A stretch of 38,695 bases of DNA, taken from positions 1 to 38,695 of the forward strand of contig CADCML010000026.1 in assembly GCA_902802535.1 (NCBI GenBank). The letters are read 5' to 3'. Numbering within the stretch: position 1 is the first letter of the stretch; every line of letters starts with the position of its first letter. The DNA is from an uncultured Bacteroidia bacterium. Its GTDB lineage: Bacteria > Bacteroidota > Bacteroidia > Bacteroidales > F082. Of the stretch, positions 15,336 through 23,160 are shown in pieces. The notes under the pieces are model-generated. The model was given only the letters and a program-made list of their open reading frames with translations. It had not been told where the DNA came from and made no database searches. Position numbers and translations under genes: made by a program.

Positions 15336-16508
15336 TCATTTTCTGTCAATTTTCGAGAACTCGGCCTTCACTTCGGCCATCACGTCGGAGAGGTCTTGGC
15401 AGGCTTCCATGGCCTCGCCGGCGGAGGCATCGGCGTAGAACTGCACGAAAGGCGCTTTCATGGCGTTGATTTTCGTCAGGGCGTTGTCGATGGCGTTCAT
15501 GGCCTTGGTGTCGAGGTCGGCATTGTAATCCTTGATGTAAGTATGCAACGATAGGGTTTCGTCCCTCTGGCTTTCCATGCCGCCCGTGTAGGCGTTCTTG
15601 ATGCTAATGATGTTGTCGTAGAAGTCCTTGATGGACTTTTGGCTGTAAGGCGACTCCACATAGGTCGGGTCTTCGCCTGTGTGGGGCTTACCAATCTTGG
15701 AAGTGCCAACCTCATCGGCGATGTCGAGGCAACCGTCGGCGATGGCTTCGAGGGCGTTGGTGAAGGAGGCGTAGGTGCTGCCCGCCTGACCAGCATGGGT
15801 CATGTTGGCACCGTAGGTGTTGTCGCTGCTGTTGACGGTGGTGTTGAGCTCCAGTTCTTCCATCAAGTCCTTGTGGGCTTGGGGAGCGTTTTCGTTCCAG
15901 CTCACTTCGAGTTGGAAGCAGCGGTTGCGCAGGTCGCGGCTGACGGCCAGCACGTAGGTCATCATATCGTCGTTGATTTCGTTCACGTCGCGTGGTTGTC
16001 CCTCACGGAAAAGGATGTACTCGATGCCGTGGAAGCCGAGCAGGGCGTTGCCGAGTTGCTCACCGGCTATGGTGCCGTCTTCGTCATCGGCCAGCATGGC
16101 AATCATGTTGGGACTGCCCATCAGGTTGTTGAAGGCGTCCTCGTCGAGCGGCCATGAGTCGATGTGCGGGTCGATGCCAAAGTCGGAGGCGGCGCCAAAA
16201 AGGAAGGCCTCGCTCATCTCCCACCAGTGGCGGGCTTCGATGAAGGTGGCCGTGGCGGTGTTCACGTTGGCTTGGGTCTTGTTGGCTTTCAAGGCTTCAA
16301 GGTTCCCGACGAGCTTGTCGGTTTCGGTGGCCAAACTGCCGTAAGTCGGGTACACCGTGTGTTCAAGATACTGTTTCACAATGGCCTCTTTTTTGGCCTT
16401 GTTGGTTTCCTCATTGTTGCCTTGAGGGTCTTTGTTGCAGGAGCTGAAATTCACTGTCAACAGCAGGGATGCAGCGACTATGGCTGCGTTTTTCAATAAT
16501 TTTTTCAT
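15336..16508 (-). CDS. Imelysin family lipoprotein (peptidase M75/EfeO-IrpA-like, metal binding)
   Basis: The 390-residue protein has a lipoprotein signal (VNFSSC, Cys24) followed by a helical imelysin domain. The GxHxxE motif is present as GFHGIEYILF (about residue 159), and ARHWWEMSEAFLFG, SWPLDEDAF and the second-half helices AVSRDLRNRCFQLE and SYASFTNALEAIADG agree with the family. Imelysins, despite the peptidase label, are linked to uptake of iron or other metals. It stands between a porin and a di-heme lipoprotein, all on one strand, the classic partner arrangement. The metal is not determined. Confidence 0.88.
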   Translation of the reverse strand: MKKLLKNAAIVAASLLLTVNFSSCNKDPQGNNEETNKAKKEAIVKQYLEHTVYPTYGSLATETDKLVGNLEALKANKTQANVNTATATFIEARHWWEMSEAFLFGAASDFGIDPHIDSWPLDEDAFNNLMGSPNMIAMLADDEDGTIAGEQLGNALLGFHGIEYILFREGQPRDVNEINDDMMTYVLAVSRDLRNRCFQLEVSWNENAPQAHKDLMEELELNTTVNSSDNTYGANMTHAGQAGSTYASFTNALEAIADGCLDIADEVGTSKIGKPHTGEDPTYVESPYSQKSIKDFYDNIISIKNAYTGGMESQRDETLSLHTYIKDYNADLDTKAMNAIDNALTKINAMKAPFVQFYADASAGEAMEACQDLSDVMAEVKAEFSKIDRK

Positions 16509-16550
16509 TTTATTTATATTTTAATGTTGAACTTAATTCTCTATTTCTTT

Positions 16551-16712
16551 AACTACGAATGACACGAATAAAGCGAATTTTGTACAAATGGAATTTTGCA
16601 ACTTCGTTGCGAATGGATACGAATTGCCTTTCGGATGACCCATTCGCAAAAATTCGCTGCCTTGGCAGCCAAATTCTTGAAACAATTCGTTACATTCGTG
16701 TAATTCGTAGTT
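16551..16712. repeat. Dispersed inverted repeat (AACTACGAATGACACGAAT ends)
   Basis: Left end AACTACGAATGACACGAAT (16551-16569) and right end ATTCGTGTAATTCGTAGTT (16694-16712) are nearly perfect inverse copies that enclose 124 bases full of further AATTCG units. It fills most of the porin-imelysin gap. No transposase is inside; it resembles a small non-coding element that could be mobilised in trans. Confidence 0.75.
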
Positions 16713-16729
16713 CTTTTTCATTGTCTCAT

Positions 16730-18043
16730 TCATCTCGTGAAAAACCCGCTATACGCCACGCCCAACGAGAACGCTGGCTCATCATTATACTGTTCCTTCA
16801 GGAAACGTTTGGCGTATTCCGCCTTCACGACGACCTGTTTGATGGGATAATAATTCACGCCGAGGGTCATCACGTGGCGGTCGGTCCATTGGTAATCGGT
16901 AAGGGCGTTGGCCGTGGGGATGTAGCTGTCGTAATAGTCGTAGCGGCCAAAGAGGTAGAGTTTCTGGTCGCCGGTGCGTTTCATCGTGTGGAAGATGTCG
17001 TAGGCAATCTCGCCACCGCAGGCGATGGCAGCCTCACCTACCAACGAGCGCGGATAAGGCGAGAAACTTTGGTGGTTCTGGTTCTTGTTCCACGACGAAA
17101 TGAGGTTGGCATCGCCGAGATGACCATAGTCGAAGTTGCCGCGCACCACGAGGCCGTGACCTTTGTAATCGAACTCAGCCGTGCCGATGATGACGGTGCC
17201 TTTCACGTTCTTGTATTGGCTTGACTCGCTGAACTCGTTGGTGACGATGTCATTATTAAAGGTGTTGCCGACATAGCCGCTCACGCCCCAGTGGAAATTC
17301 TTGATGCTGTAGTTGTCGATGCGCAAGGCACCTGCAAGACGGTTGGCCACACGGAACTCATAACCCGAAGCCGAGCCGTTTTTCACCCAATTCGCGTTGT
17401 TGAACATGTTGGAATTCAAGGCGGGAACGAGAATGGCCTCATAGCGCCATTTCCCCACCTTTCCCCAAAGGCTGATGCCAGTTTCGTGCCAAGTGCAGGG
17501 CAAGATGGTGAACTCGCCCTCGGGACGGTAGCAGGTGAAGAACTCGGTGGGCAGGTGGGCGTTGTTGGTCTGCCCGACAGGCACGATGATGTGACCCGCG
17601 CGGATGTTGAAGCCCTTGCCGAACGACTTCTGAATCCAGAACTGCTCCAAGGCCACCTCACCGCCGCGCTCGATTTCATGCTCAAACTCACCTGTTTCCT
17701 CGGCCTCGATTTCGACAGCCACTTCACTGCCGCCGTGCTCAAACTCGATTTCGCTGCCCATGCTCCAACCCTTGCCGAAGTCGTAGCCCAAATTGATGAC
17801 CACATGCGGCAAGTCGATGCGACCGTGGCCTTTGGCATCTTTGTAACGCTCGGCGTGGGAGTAGCGGAACATGTTGTCGCTGTAGAAGTTGCGGGTATAG
17901 ACAGCCTCGCCGTAGCCACCCACAGTAAGCCGCGACAGGGAGAAAAACTTGGTCGAATCGTTGACCTTGTTTTGCGCTTGCAAAGGCATGGCACTCAACG
18001 CCAAACCTACAAAGGCACATTTTACAATCGTTTTCAGTTTCAT
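16730..18043 (-). CDS. Outer-membrane beta-barrel porin (phosphate-selective porin-like)
   Basis: The 437-residue protein has a signal peptide cleaved near LQAQ (residue 24). The remainder alternates short beta strands of porin type (LTVGGYGEAVYTRNF, VVINLGYDFGKGWSMGSEIEF, LYLFGRYDYYDSY, HVMTLGVNYYPIKQVVVKAE), ending in SLGVAYSGFFTR. A loop at about residues 107-130 is unusually Glu/His-rich (GGSEVAVEIEAEETGEFEHE) and might attract cations. It is first in the minus-strand group porin-imelysin-di-heme-Ccs, which suggests metal entry through the outer membrane. The specificity is inferred from context only. Confidence 0.8.
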   Translation of the reverse strand: MKLKTIVKCAFVGLALSAMPLQAQNKVNDSTKFFSLSRLTVGGYGEAVYTRNFYSDNMFRYSHAERYKDAKGHGRIDLPHVVINLGYDFGKGWSMGSEIEFEHGGSEVAVEIEAEETGEFEHEIERGGEVALEQFWIQKSFGKGFNIRAGHIIVPVGQTNNAHLPTEFFTCYRPEGEFTILPCTWHETGISLWGKVGKWRYEAILVPALNSNMFNNANWVKNGSASGYEFRVANRLAGALRIDNYSIKNFHWGVSGYVGNTFNNDIVTNEFSESSQYKNVKGTVIIGTAEFDYKGHGLVVRGNFDYGHLGDANLISSWNKNQNHQSFSPYPRSLVGEAAIACGGEIAYDIFHTMKRTGDQKLYLFGRYDYYDSYIPTANALTDYQWTDRHVMTLGVNYYPIKQVVVKAEYAKRFLKEQYNDEPAFSLGVAYSGFFTR

Positions 18044-18174
18044 AGTTGGATGCTGTTTATCATTTACGATTGCAAAATTCCGAATTTGGTTTTTGCCCCC
18101 TTATCACCAATTGTTGGGATTTTCGGAAAGCCGAATAGTCACAATTGAGGATGCAGACCTACGGCCTTTTTTCC

Positions 18175-18182
18175 TATTTTTG
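18175..18182 (+). promoter_or_regulatory. -7 element of the hemerythrin-regulator pair
   Basis: TATTTTTG 21 bases before the hemerythrin ATG fits TAnnTTTG. A -33 element at 19-21 bases is not evident. Confidence 0.5.
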
Positions 18183-18203
18183 CCCCATCAAAACAATGAC
18201 ATC

Positions 18204-18899
18204 ATGACCCAAAAGAAGACTGTTTTCTCAAAGGACACCAAGTTTGCTGAGCTGCTGACGGGCGACCGCCGGCTGTTGCAGCTGCTGCCCCGTTTCGGCA
18301 TCGGATTGGGCTTTGGCGACCGTAATGTGGCACAAGTGTGCCAAATGAACTATGTCAACACCAGCCTCTTCCTTATGATTTGCGAAATCTACTCCAACGG
18401 CAGTTTTTGGCCCGGAAAGGAAGAACTTCGTCAAATCGACTTGGGCGACCTACTCTCCTATCTGAAAGCCTCGCACCGCTATTATCTTGATGAGCGTTTC
18501 CCGCACATCGAGGAACACCTGCACAACATCATCGAAGCCTGCGGACAGAAATACGGCCCGATGCTCAGCCACTTCTACGATGAGTATAAGCAAGAAGTGA
18601 TGCGGCACATCCAATACTATGAGGAGGAAGTGGTTTTCCCCTATATTGAGACCTTGCTCAACGGACAACGCACTGATTCCTACAAGATTAACGAGTTCGA
18701 GCACAACCACACCAACATCCAGGACACCCTCGATGACATGATGAACATCCTGCTCAAATACCTGCCCGGCGACATCCTACCCAAGGAACGCATTGAGATT
18801 TCGTATGACATCATGGATTTGAGCGACGACCTGAACCGCCATTCTCTCATCGAGGAGCGCATTCTCATCCCTTATGTCGAATCCCTTGAAAACGTCTAA
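18204..18899 (+). CDS. Hemerythrin-like di-iron protein
   Basis: The 231-residue protein starts at the ATG at 18204; longer in-frame starts lie inside the porin promoter region. Residues 85-225 look like a hemerythrin-type four-helix bundle with the ligand pattern H..HIEEHLH (about 103), HIQYYEEEVVFPYIE (His-x4-Glu), EFEHNHTNI (His pair) and LNRHSLIEERILIPYVE. The N-terminal 80 residues resemble the RIC/ScdA-like head (MTQKKTVFSKDTKFAELL, LLPRFGIGLGFGDRN), but the usual CCxG motif is not present. Such proteins bind O2 or NO or help repair iron-sulfur clusters. Two bases after its stop a LuxR-type regulator begins, so it may be the sensor for that regulator. Confidence 0.85.
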   Translation: MTQKKTVFSKDTKFAELLTGDRRLLQLLPRFGIGLGFGDRNVAQVCQMNYVNTSLFLMICEIYSNGSFWPGKEELRQIDLGDLLSYLKASHRYYLDERFPHIEEHLHNIIEACGQKYGPMLSHFYDEYKQEVMRHIQYYEEEVVFPYIETLLNGQRTDSYKINEFEHNHTNIQDTLDDMMNILLKYLPGDILPKERIEISYDIMDLSDDLNRHSLIEERILIPYVESLENV

Positions 18900-18901
18900 C
18901 C

Positions 18902-19489
18902 ATGAGAAACCGCGTCATCATTTGTGAAGCCTCGGAAATCATCGTCAATGGGCTGGCCGAAATCATCGACGGCATGGCGCAGTTCGATGTGGTAATGCGC
19001 CTCGACAACCCCGAACGACTCTCGGAGAGAATCCTTTCCACCGATGCCAATTTGCTCATCATCAACCCTTTGTTATTAGGCTACCAAAACCGCAGTTTTC
19101 TCGCACAATTGGGCAAAGAACACCCCAATGTCACGCTTATCGCCTTGGTAACCTCATACCTCGACCATGCCATGCTGACACCCTACAGCGGCGTCATCGA
19201 AATCAACGACACGCGGGCGAAAATCATCAGCAAGATGAACGAATTTGCACAAAGCGAAACCACGAAAAGCACTGACGACGTGGAGCTTTCGAAACGCGAA
19301 ACCGATGTGCTCGTGGCCGTTGCCAAAGGCATGATGAACAAGGAAATCGCCGACCAGATGAACATTTCCATCCACACGGTCATTTCCCACCGTAAGAACA
19401 TCACCCGAAAAACGGGCATCAAGTCGATTTCGGGCCTCACCGTTTACGCCTTGCTGAACAATCTGATTAGCGAAGACGAGCTGATTTGA
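18902..19489 (+). CDS. LuxR-type response regulator with degenerate receiver domain
   Basis: The 195-residue protein has an N-terminal receiver-like region and a C-terminal LuxR/NarL helix-turn-helix (LSKRETDVLVAVAKGMMNKE, MNISIHTVISHRKNITRKTG; residues 125-185). In the receiver the phosphoacceptor strand reads ANLLIINPLLLG, so Asn55 stands where Asp is expected, and the N-terminal acidic pair is reduced to one Glu (CEASE). Phosphorylation by a kinase is therefore unlikely. It begins two bases after the hemerythrin gene, so control could come from that di-iron protein or another ligand. Its stop faces the histidine phosphatase gene 18 bases away. Confidence 0.85.
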   Translation: MRNRVIICEASEIIVNGLAEIIDGMAQFDVVMRLDNPERLSERILSTDANLLIINPLLLGYQNRSFLAQLGKEHPNVTLIALVTSYLDHAMLTPYSGVIEINDTRAKIISKMNEFAQSETTKSTDDVELSKRETDVLVAVAKGMMNKEIADQMNISIHTVISHRKNITRKTGIKSISGLTVYALLNNLISEDELI

Positions 19490-19507
19490 CCCGTTTTTTT
19501 GCTTTGA

Positions 19508-20779
19508 TTACTTGGTAGTTACGTCAATAAACCGTTGCACCAATGCCTCGTAAGGATAAAGCCCGTCAGCATTAGCATTCAGTCCTTTGAGACGGATGGA
19601 ATACACCATCGGCGGGTTTTCCAAGTCCAGCAAGCTCATGTTGCGCAACTGGTCGTTGCTTTGGTAAACGAGGTTGAGCGCAGCAAAAACCTGTCCCTTG
19701 GTGTTTTCCCATTTCTCAATGACTAACTTGCAGCCGATGGGGGTCTTCTTTTCGATGGTATACGGCAGGCTGTAGTCTTCAGCATCCAGCGCAGCCAACA
19801 CACTGCCGATGTTGGAGTCGTGTCCGCAAAGGAAGGTGAATTTTCTCTCGTCATTCTGCAGCTCATCCAGCATCGTCCCTAAAAGCGGACGGGCCACCTG
19901 ACGAGCCACTGCCGGTGCAGTGAACAACACATCGCCATACCAGTCCTTGATGGCGGAAATGCTTTCCCAATCCTCCCAAGTCAGTTTATGGCCGAAAGCA
20001 GCCTTCACCTCATCGGGTTCCTCGAAGTATTGCAGGACGAGGGCATCGGCAGCCTGACAAGCGAGGCGCAACGAGCCGCCCATGCCGGGTTCGCGGTTTT
20101 TGATGAGATACACGTGCACGTCGTCGGTGAGGAAATGGCAGGTATCGCCTTCCAGGCAGGCCGGGCTATGTCCCATGTCGAGCACTTGTTCAAGCTTCTT
20201 GTAGTTCTCCGCCATCTTCTCCCCTATCCCAATCATGCCTTTCTCGCCACCCATTGCGGCAATCTGCTGTTGGGCCAGCACCTTGAAATCGTCGTTGTCG
20301 TCAGTGATTTGGGGATGGAAAACAGGATCCATCTTGTCCATCCTGAAATGGTGCTCGATGTGGACATTGGCTACGGGCAGCATTCCCGAGGAAAAGTATT
20401 GCGCCGTGGCGATGGTGCGCTGCTTCGAGTTGGCATAGAAGCGCACGGTGCCCTCGGCGGGGAGTTCGTTCTCTTGCATCAGTCCCTCACTGACGAGCCA
20501 TTTGCGGAAATACTGGCCCATCATCGTCTCCAACGCGCCGCCGCGCAACGACAGCTCGCTTGGTGCCGACGACCAATTGTACCATTCATAAGGCGTAATG
20601 CGTTGCAACACTGAGTTTCTCCCCGAAAGAGGCGAGCGGATGTTGTGGCGGCTCATCACCACGACCTGTTTCAAGTTGTATCGATCATGGAAATCGCCTG
20701 AGCGATTCAATTGCGCAACAGCTGAGAACGTCACGAGCAGCAAAAGAAAACACAGGATGATTCTAAAAGTTTTGTACAT
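19508..20779 (-). CDS. Histidine-type acid phosphatase (MINPP/phytase-like), secreted
   Basis: The 423-residue protein has a signal peptide (MYKTFRIILCFLLLLVTFSA, cut near VAQ). The clade-2 histidine phosphatase motif RHxxRxP appears as SRHNIRSPLSGRNS (about 44), and the proton donor region HDxN as LCGHDSNIGSVLAA. Relatives include periplasmic glucose-1-phosphatase, phytases and the Bacteroides inositol polyphosphate phosphatase. It would act in the periplasm or outside to free phosphate. It is 47 bases downstream of an AspT/YidE-type transporter on the same strand, and a phosphate cotransporter lies 6 kb away. The exact substrate is not evident. Confidence 0.85.
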   Translation of the reverse strand: MYKTFRIILCFLLLLVTFSAVAQLNRSGDFHDRYNLKQVVVMSRHNIRSPLSGRNSVLQRITPYEWYNWSSAPSELSLRGGALETMMGQYFRKWLVSEGLMQENELPAEGTVRFYANSKQRTIATAQYFSSGMLPVANVHIEHHFRMDKMDPVFHPQITDDNDDFKVLAQQQIAAMGGEKGMIGIGEKMAENYKKLEQVLDMGHSPACLEGDTCHFLTDDVHVYLIKNREPGMGGSLRLACQAADALVLQYFEEPDEVKAAFGHKLTWEDWESISAIKDWYGDVLFTAPAVARQVARPLLGTMLDELQNDERKFTFLCGHDSNIGSVLAALDAEDYSLPYTIEKKTPIGCKLVIEKWENTKGQVFAALNLVYQSNDQLRNMSLLDLENPPMVYSIRLKGLNANADGLYPYEALVQRFIDVTTK

Positions 20780-20826
20780 AAGCTTTTTTTGTTTGTTAGA
20801 CTTTATTTACTTGCAAAATTCATGAT

Positions 20827-22023
20827 TTACATTGCCAGCAGCACCAGCAACTGCGCCGTGAAAATACGCAAGAACATGGTTAGGGGATACACCGTCGCGT
20901 AGCCCATGTTGGGCAGCTTGCAACCTTCTGGGGCCACGGTGTTGGCGAAGGCCAAGGTGGGCGGGTCGGTATGCGAGCCTCCGATGAAACCCATCAAGGT
21001 GTAGTAGTTCATTTTCAACACCAAACGCCCGAACAATCCGACCAAAATGGGCGGCACCATAGTGATGATAACACCGTAAACCACCCACATATAATGCACT
21101 TGAACGGTTTCCACAAATTTGCCGCCTGCACCCAAGCCTACGCCAGCGAGGAAGAGCGCAATGCCCACTTCGCGCAGCATCCACACGCCATGACTCTCCG
21201 TGAAATCGGTGCTGAACCAACCTTTCTTCACGCCGAGCCAGCTACCAATGATGGCCACCACCAATGGTCCGCCAGCCAAACCCAATTTGACGGGAGCTTT
21301 CATGCCCACAGGAATTGGGATGGAACCGACGATGATGCCCACAGCAATGATAACGAAAATGGGAATGAGGTTCACTTTGTGTCGCTGCGACGTGGGCGTG
21401 GCTTGCTTTTCCGTTTTGATGTCGAGGGAACTGTCGGCAAAAGGCTCTGTTTTGAGGTCAATTCGGCAAAGTGGACGCAGCAGGATGCAGGTCACAATCA
21501 TGCCCACCACGGCCAAAGGATAGGCCACGGCATAGCCCGCTGCCAAACGGTCGGCGGCACCTTCGATGCCTATGTCGGTGACGGCCTGCTGGGCCGCCGA
21601 GAGGCCAGGCGTGTTGGTGATGGCACCCGTGTAAACGCCCGCCATGTCTGCCAAATCCTGATGTGCCACTTTTGCAATAATGACTGTCATCAGCACACCA
21701 AGCGCGACGTTGACCAAAGCCATCATGTTCATGGCCAAACCACCTTTCTTGAACGAACGGAAAAAGCCCGGCCCGACTTGCATACCTACGGCCACCACGA
21801 AGAGAATGAGACCAAACTCCTTGATAACGTGCAACATCTCTGCGTTGAGCGCGATGCCACACGCACTGAAAGCGATACCCACAAAGAGCACCCAAGTAAT
21901 GCCTAACGAAATTTTGGCGATTTTAATCCTGCCCAAAAGCAGTCCAATGAAGATGGACAGGGACAAATATAAAATGGTGGGGCCTACACCCGAGCCAGTG
22001 AAAAGACTCAACATAGCTATCAA
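20827..22023 (-). CDS. AspT/YidE-type membrane transporter lacking RCK_C domains
   Basis: The 398-residue membrane protein has the duplicated AspT/YidE/YbjL architecture: two five-helix repeats (residues about 5-175 and 215-398). Each has its signature loop, TGAITNTPGLSAAQQAVTD in the first half and GGSHTDPPTLAFANT in the second. Typical members have about 550 residues with two cytoplasmic RCK_C (TrkA_C) domains between the halves; here only about 40 polar residues join them. Family members are antiporters or putative transporters; the substrate is unknown. A phosphatase gene follows on the same strand. The element TATTTTTG at 22038-22045 lies upstream. Confidence 0.85.
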   Translation of the reverse strand: MIAMLSLFTGSGVGPTILYLSLSIFIGLLLGRIKIAKISLGITWVLFVGIAFSACGIALNAEMLHVIKEFGLILFVVAVGMQVGPGFFRSFKKGGLAMNMMALVNVALGVLMTVIIAKVAHQDLADMAGVYTGAITNTPGLSAAQQAVTDIGIEGAADRLAAGYAVAYPLAVVGMIVTCILLRPLCRIDLKTEPFADSSLDIKTEKQATPTSQRHKVNLIPIFVIIAVGIIVGSIPIPVGMKAPVKLGLAGGPLVVAIIGSWLGVKKGWFSTDFTESHGVWMLREVGIALFLAGVGLGAGGKFVETVQVHYMWVVYGVIITMVPPILVGLFGRLVLKMNYYTLMGFIGGSHTDPPTLAFANTVAPEGCKLPNMGYATVYPLTMFLRIFTAQLLVLLAM

Positions 22024-22037
22024 AAAATATTAAAGCG

Positions 22038-22045
22038 CAAAAATA
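22038..22045 (-). promoter_or_regulatory. -7 element upstream of the AspT-type transporter
   Basis: On the minus strand TATTTTTG fits TAnnTTTG, 14 bases before the transporter ATG. No clear -33 element is visible. Confidence 0.45.
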
Positions 22046-22082
22046 GGGATTATTTCCAAACGCTCACCATAACCAACGAAAA

Positions 22083-22997
22083 TCACTCTTTTTTGGTGTC
22101 GCCTTTACCTATAGCCTTGATGGCCGTCATCCCTTTTTCAATGGTATTGCGGAACATTATTTCAGGGTTCTTTATGCTGTCTTTCATGCGTCTTTTCTTG
22201 GGAAAACTGATATCTTCCTTGGGCATAACGCGCTGGTAACCATTTTCTTCCAAAACCTTCTCGGTACTCTCATAGCCACGGAAAAACAGTTCTTCGATTT
22301 TCGACATGTCGTAAGCCATGCAGCCGTAGGTGTCAAGCTCAATGAAGAGGTCTGCTTGGGCTGTGTCGACCGCCACGTTTGACGTCATCATCATCAAAAA
22401 AGAACGGTAAGCCACCGATATGAGATTATCCTTGTATTCGTCCTCCTCCAAATGATTGAGGTTGAGCGCGATGACCTTCTCGCATTTTTGGCGGATAGCC
22501 GACACGGGCAAGTTTTGGAACGCGCCGCCATCGATGTAATGGACCCCGTTGATGCATTTGGGCTGGAAAACGACCGGGATGGAGCACGAGGCCACCACAC
22601 GAGGAGCGATTTCTCCTTTGGTGAACACTTTGGGCACACCATGTTCGATGTCGGATGCAATGAGGAAAGTCGGGATGGGCAATTCTTCCAAACGGCTGTA
22701 AGGCACTTTCTTCTGAATCAATTCCAACAATGGACGCGAATCAAACAACCCTCCTTTGGGCACGCTCGGTTTGACAATATCCTTGAAGAAGTTCATGCCC
22801 TGAAAGGTTTCGATCATTTGTTTTGGGGTGAAACCTGACGCGTAGAGCACCGCCACAAGAGCACCCGCACTGGTGCCCGACACCACATTGGGTTGTAGGC
22901 CATATTCCTTCAGTGCCTGAAGCGCACCACAATGGGCCGCAGCCTTGGCACCGCCGCCACTGAAAGCGATGCCCAACGGATATTTCTTTGTTGCCAT
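22083..22997 (-). CDS. Patatin-like phospholipase
   Basis: I take the ATG at 22997 (MATKKYPLGIAFSGGGAKAA, 304 residues) over a GTG two codons upstream. The oxyanion loop is SGGGAKAAAHCGAL, the nucleophile elbow is GTSAG (about residue 41), and the catalytic Asp is in YIDGGAFQNLPV (about 155). This Ser-Asp dyad hydrolase is cytoplasmic or peripheral, as no signal peptide is seen. The C-terminal 60 residues are basic (FPKKRRMKDSIK), which could help it sit on membranes. The family acts on phospholipids or other acyl esters; the true substrate is not visible. Confidence 0.9.
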   Translation of the reverse strand: MATKKYPLGIAFSGGGAKAAAHCGALQALKEYGLQPNVVSGTSAGALVAVLYASGFTPKQMIETFQGMNFFKDIVKPSVPKGGLFDSRPLLELIQKKVPYSRLEELPIPTFLIASDIEHGVPKVFTKGEIAPRVVASCSIPVVFQPKCINGVHYIDGGAFQNLPVSAIRQKCEKVIALNLNHLEEDEYKDNLISVAYRSFLMMMTSNVAVDTAQADLFIELDTYGCMAYDMSKIEELFFRGYESTEKVLEENGYQRVMPKEDISFPKKRRMKDSIKNPEIMFRNTIEKGMTAIKAIGKGDTKKE

Positions 22998-23005
22998 AGT
23001 CACAT

Positions 23006-23047
23006 CTTGTTTGTTATACTACCAGATTGCAAATCCAGCCGAACAAG
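23006..23047. repeat. Dispersed repeat with CTTGTT...AACAAG ends, short copy
   Basis: CTTGTTTGTTATACTACCAG and GATTGCAAATCCAGCCGAAC with final AAG resemble the longer element at 24708-24778. It lies between patatin and the glycosyltransferase. The remaining 23048-23160 shows no gene. Confidence 0.65.
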
Positions 23048-23160
23048 GAATCAAATCCTTTTCAGCAGCTCCCCCATCAACTCTTTCAAATACACTTTTG
23101 GTCTAAGAAGCACCTCTATGAGGAAGGCCGTCAACCCATCCACAATGTGTGTTGTTATAT

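Noticed and set aside
16533-16733. Small minus-strand frame MNETMKKNYELHECNE...
   Set aside because: It lies inside the dispersed inverted repeat with AACTACGAATGACACGAAT ends and carries no known motif.
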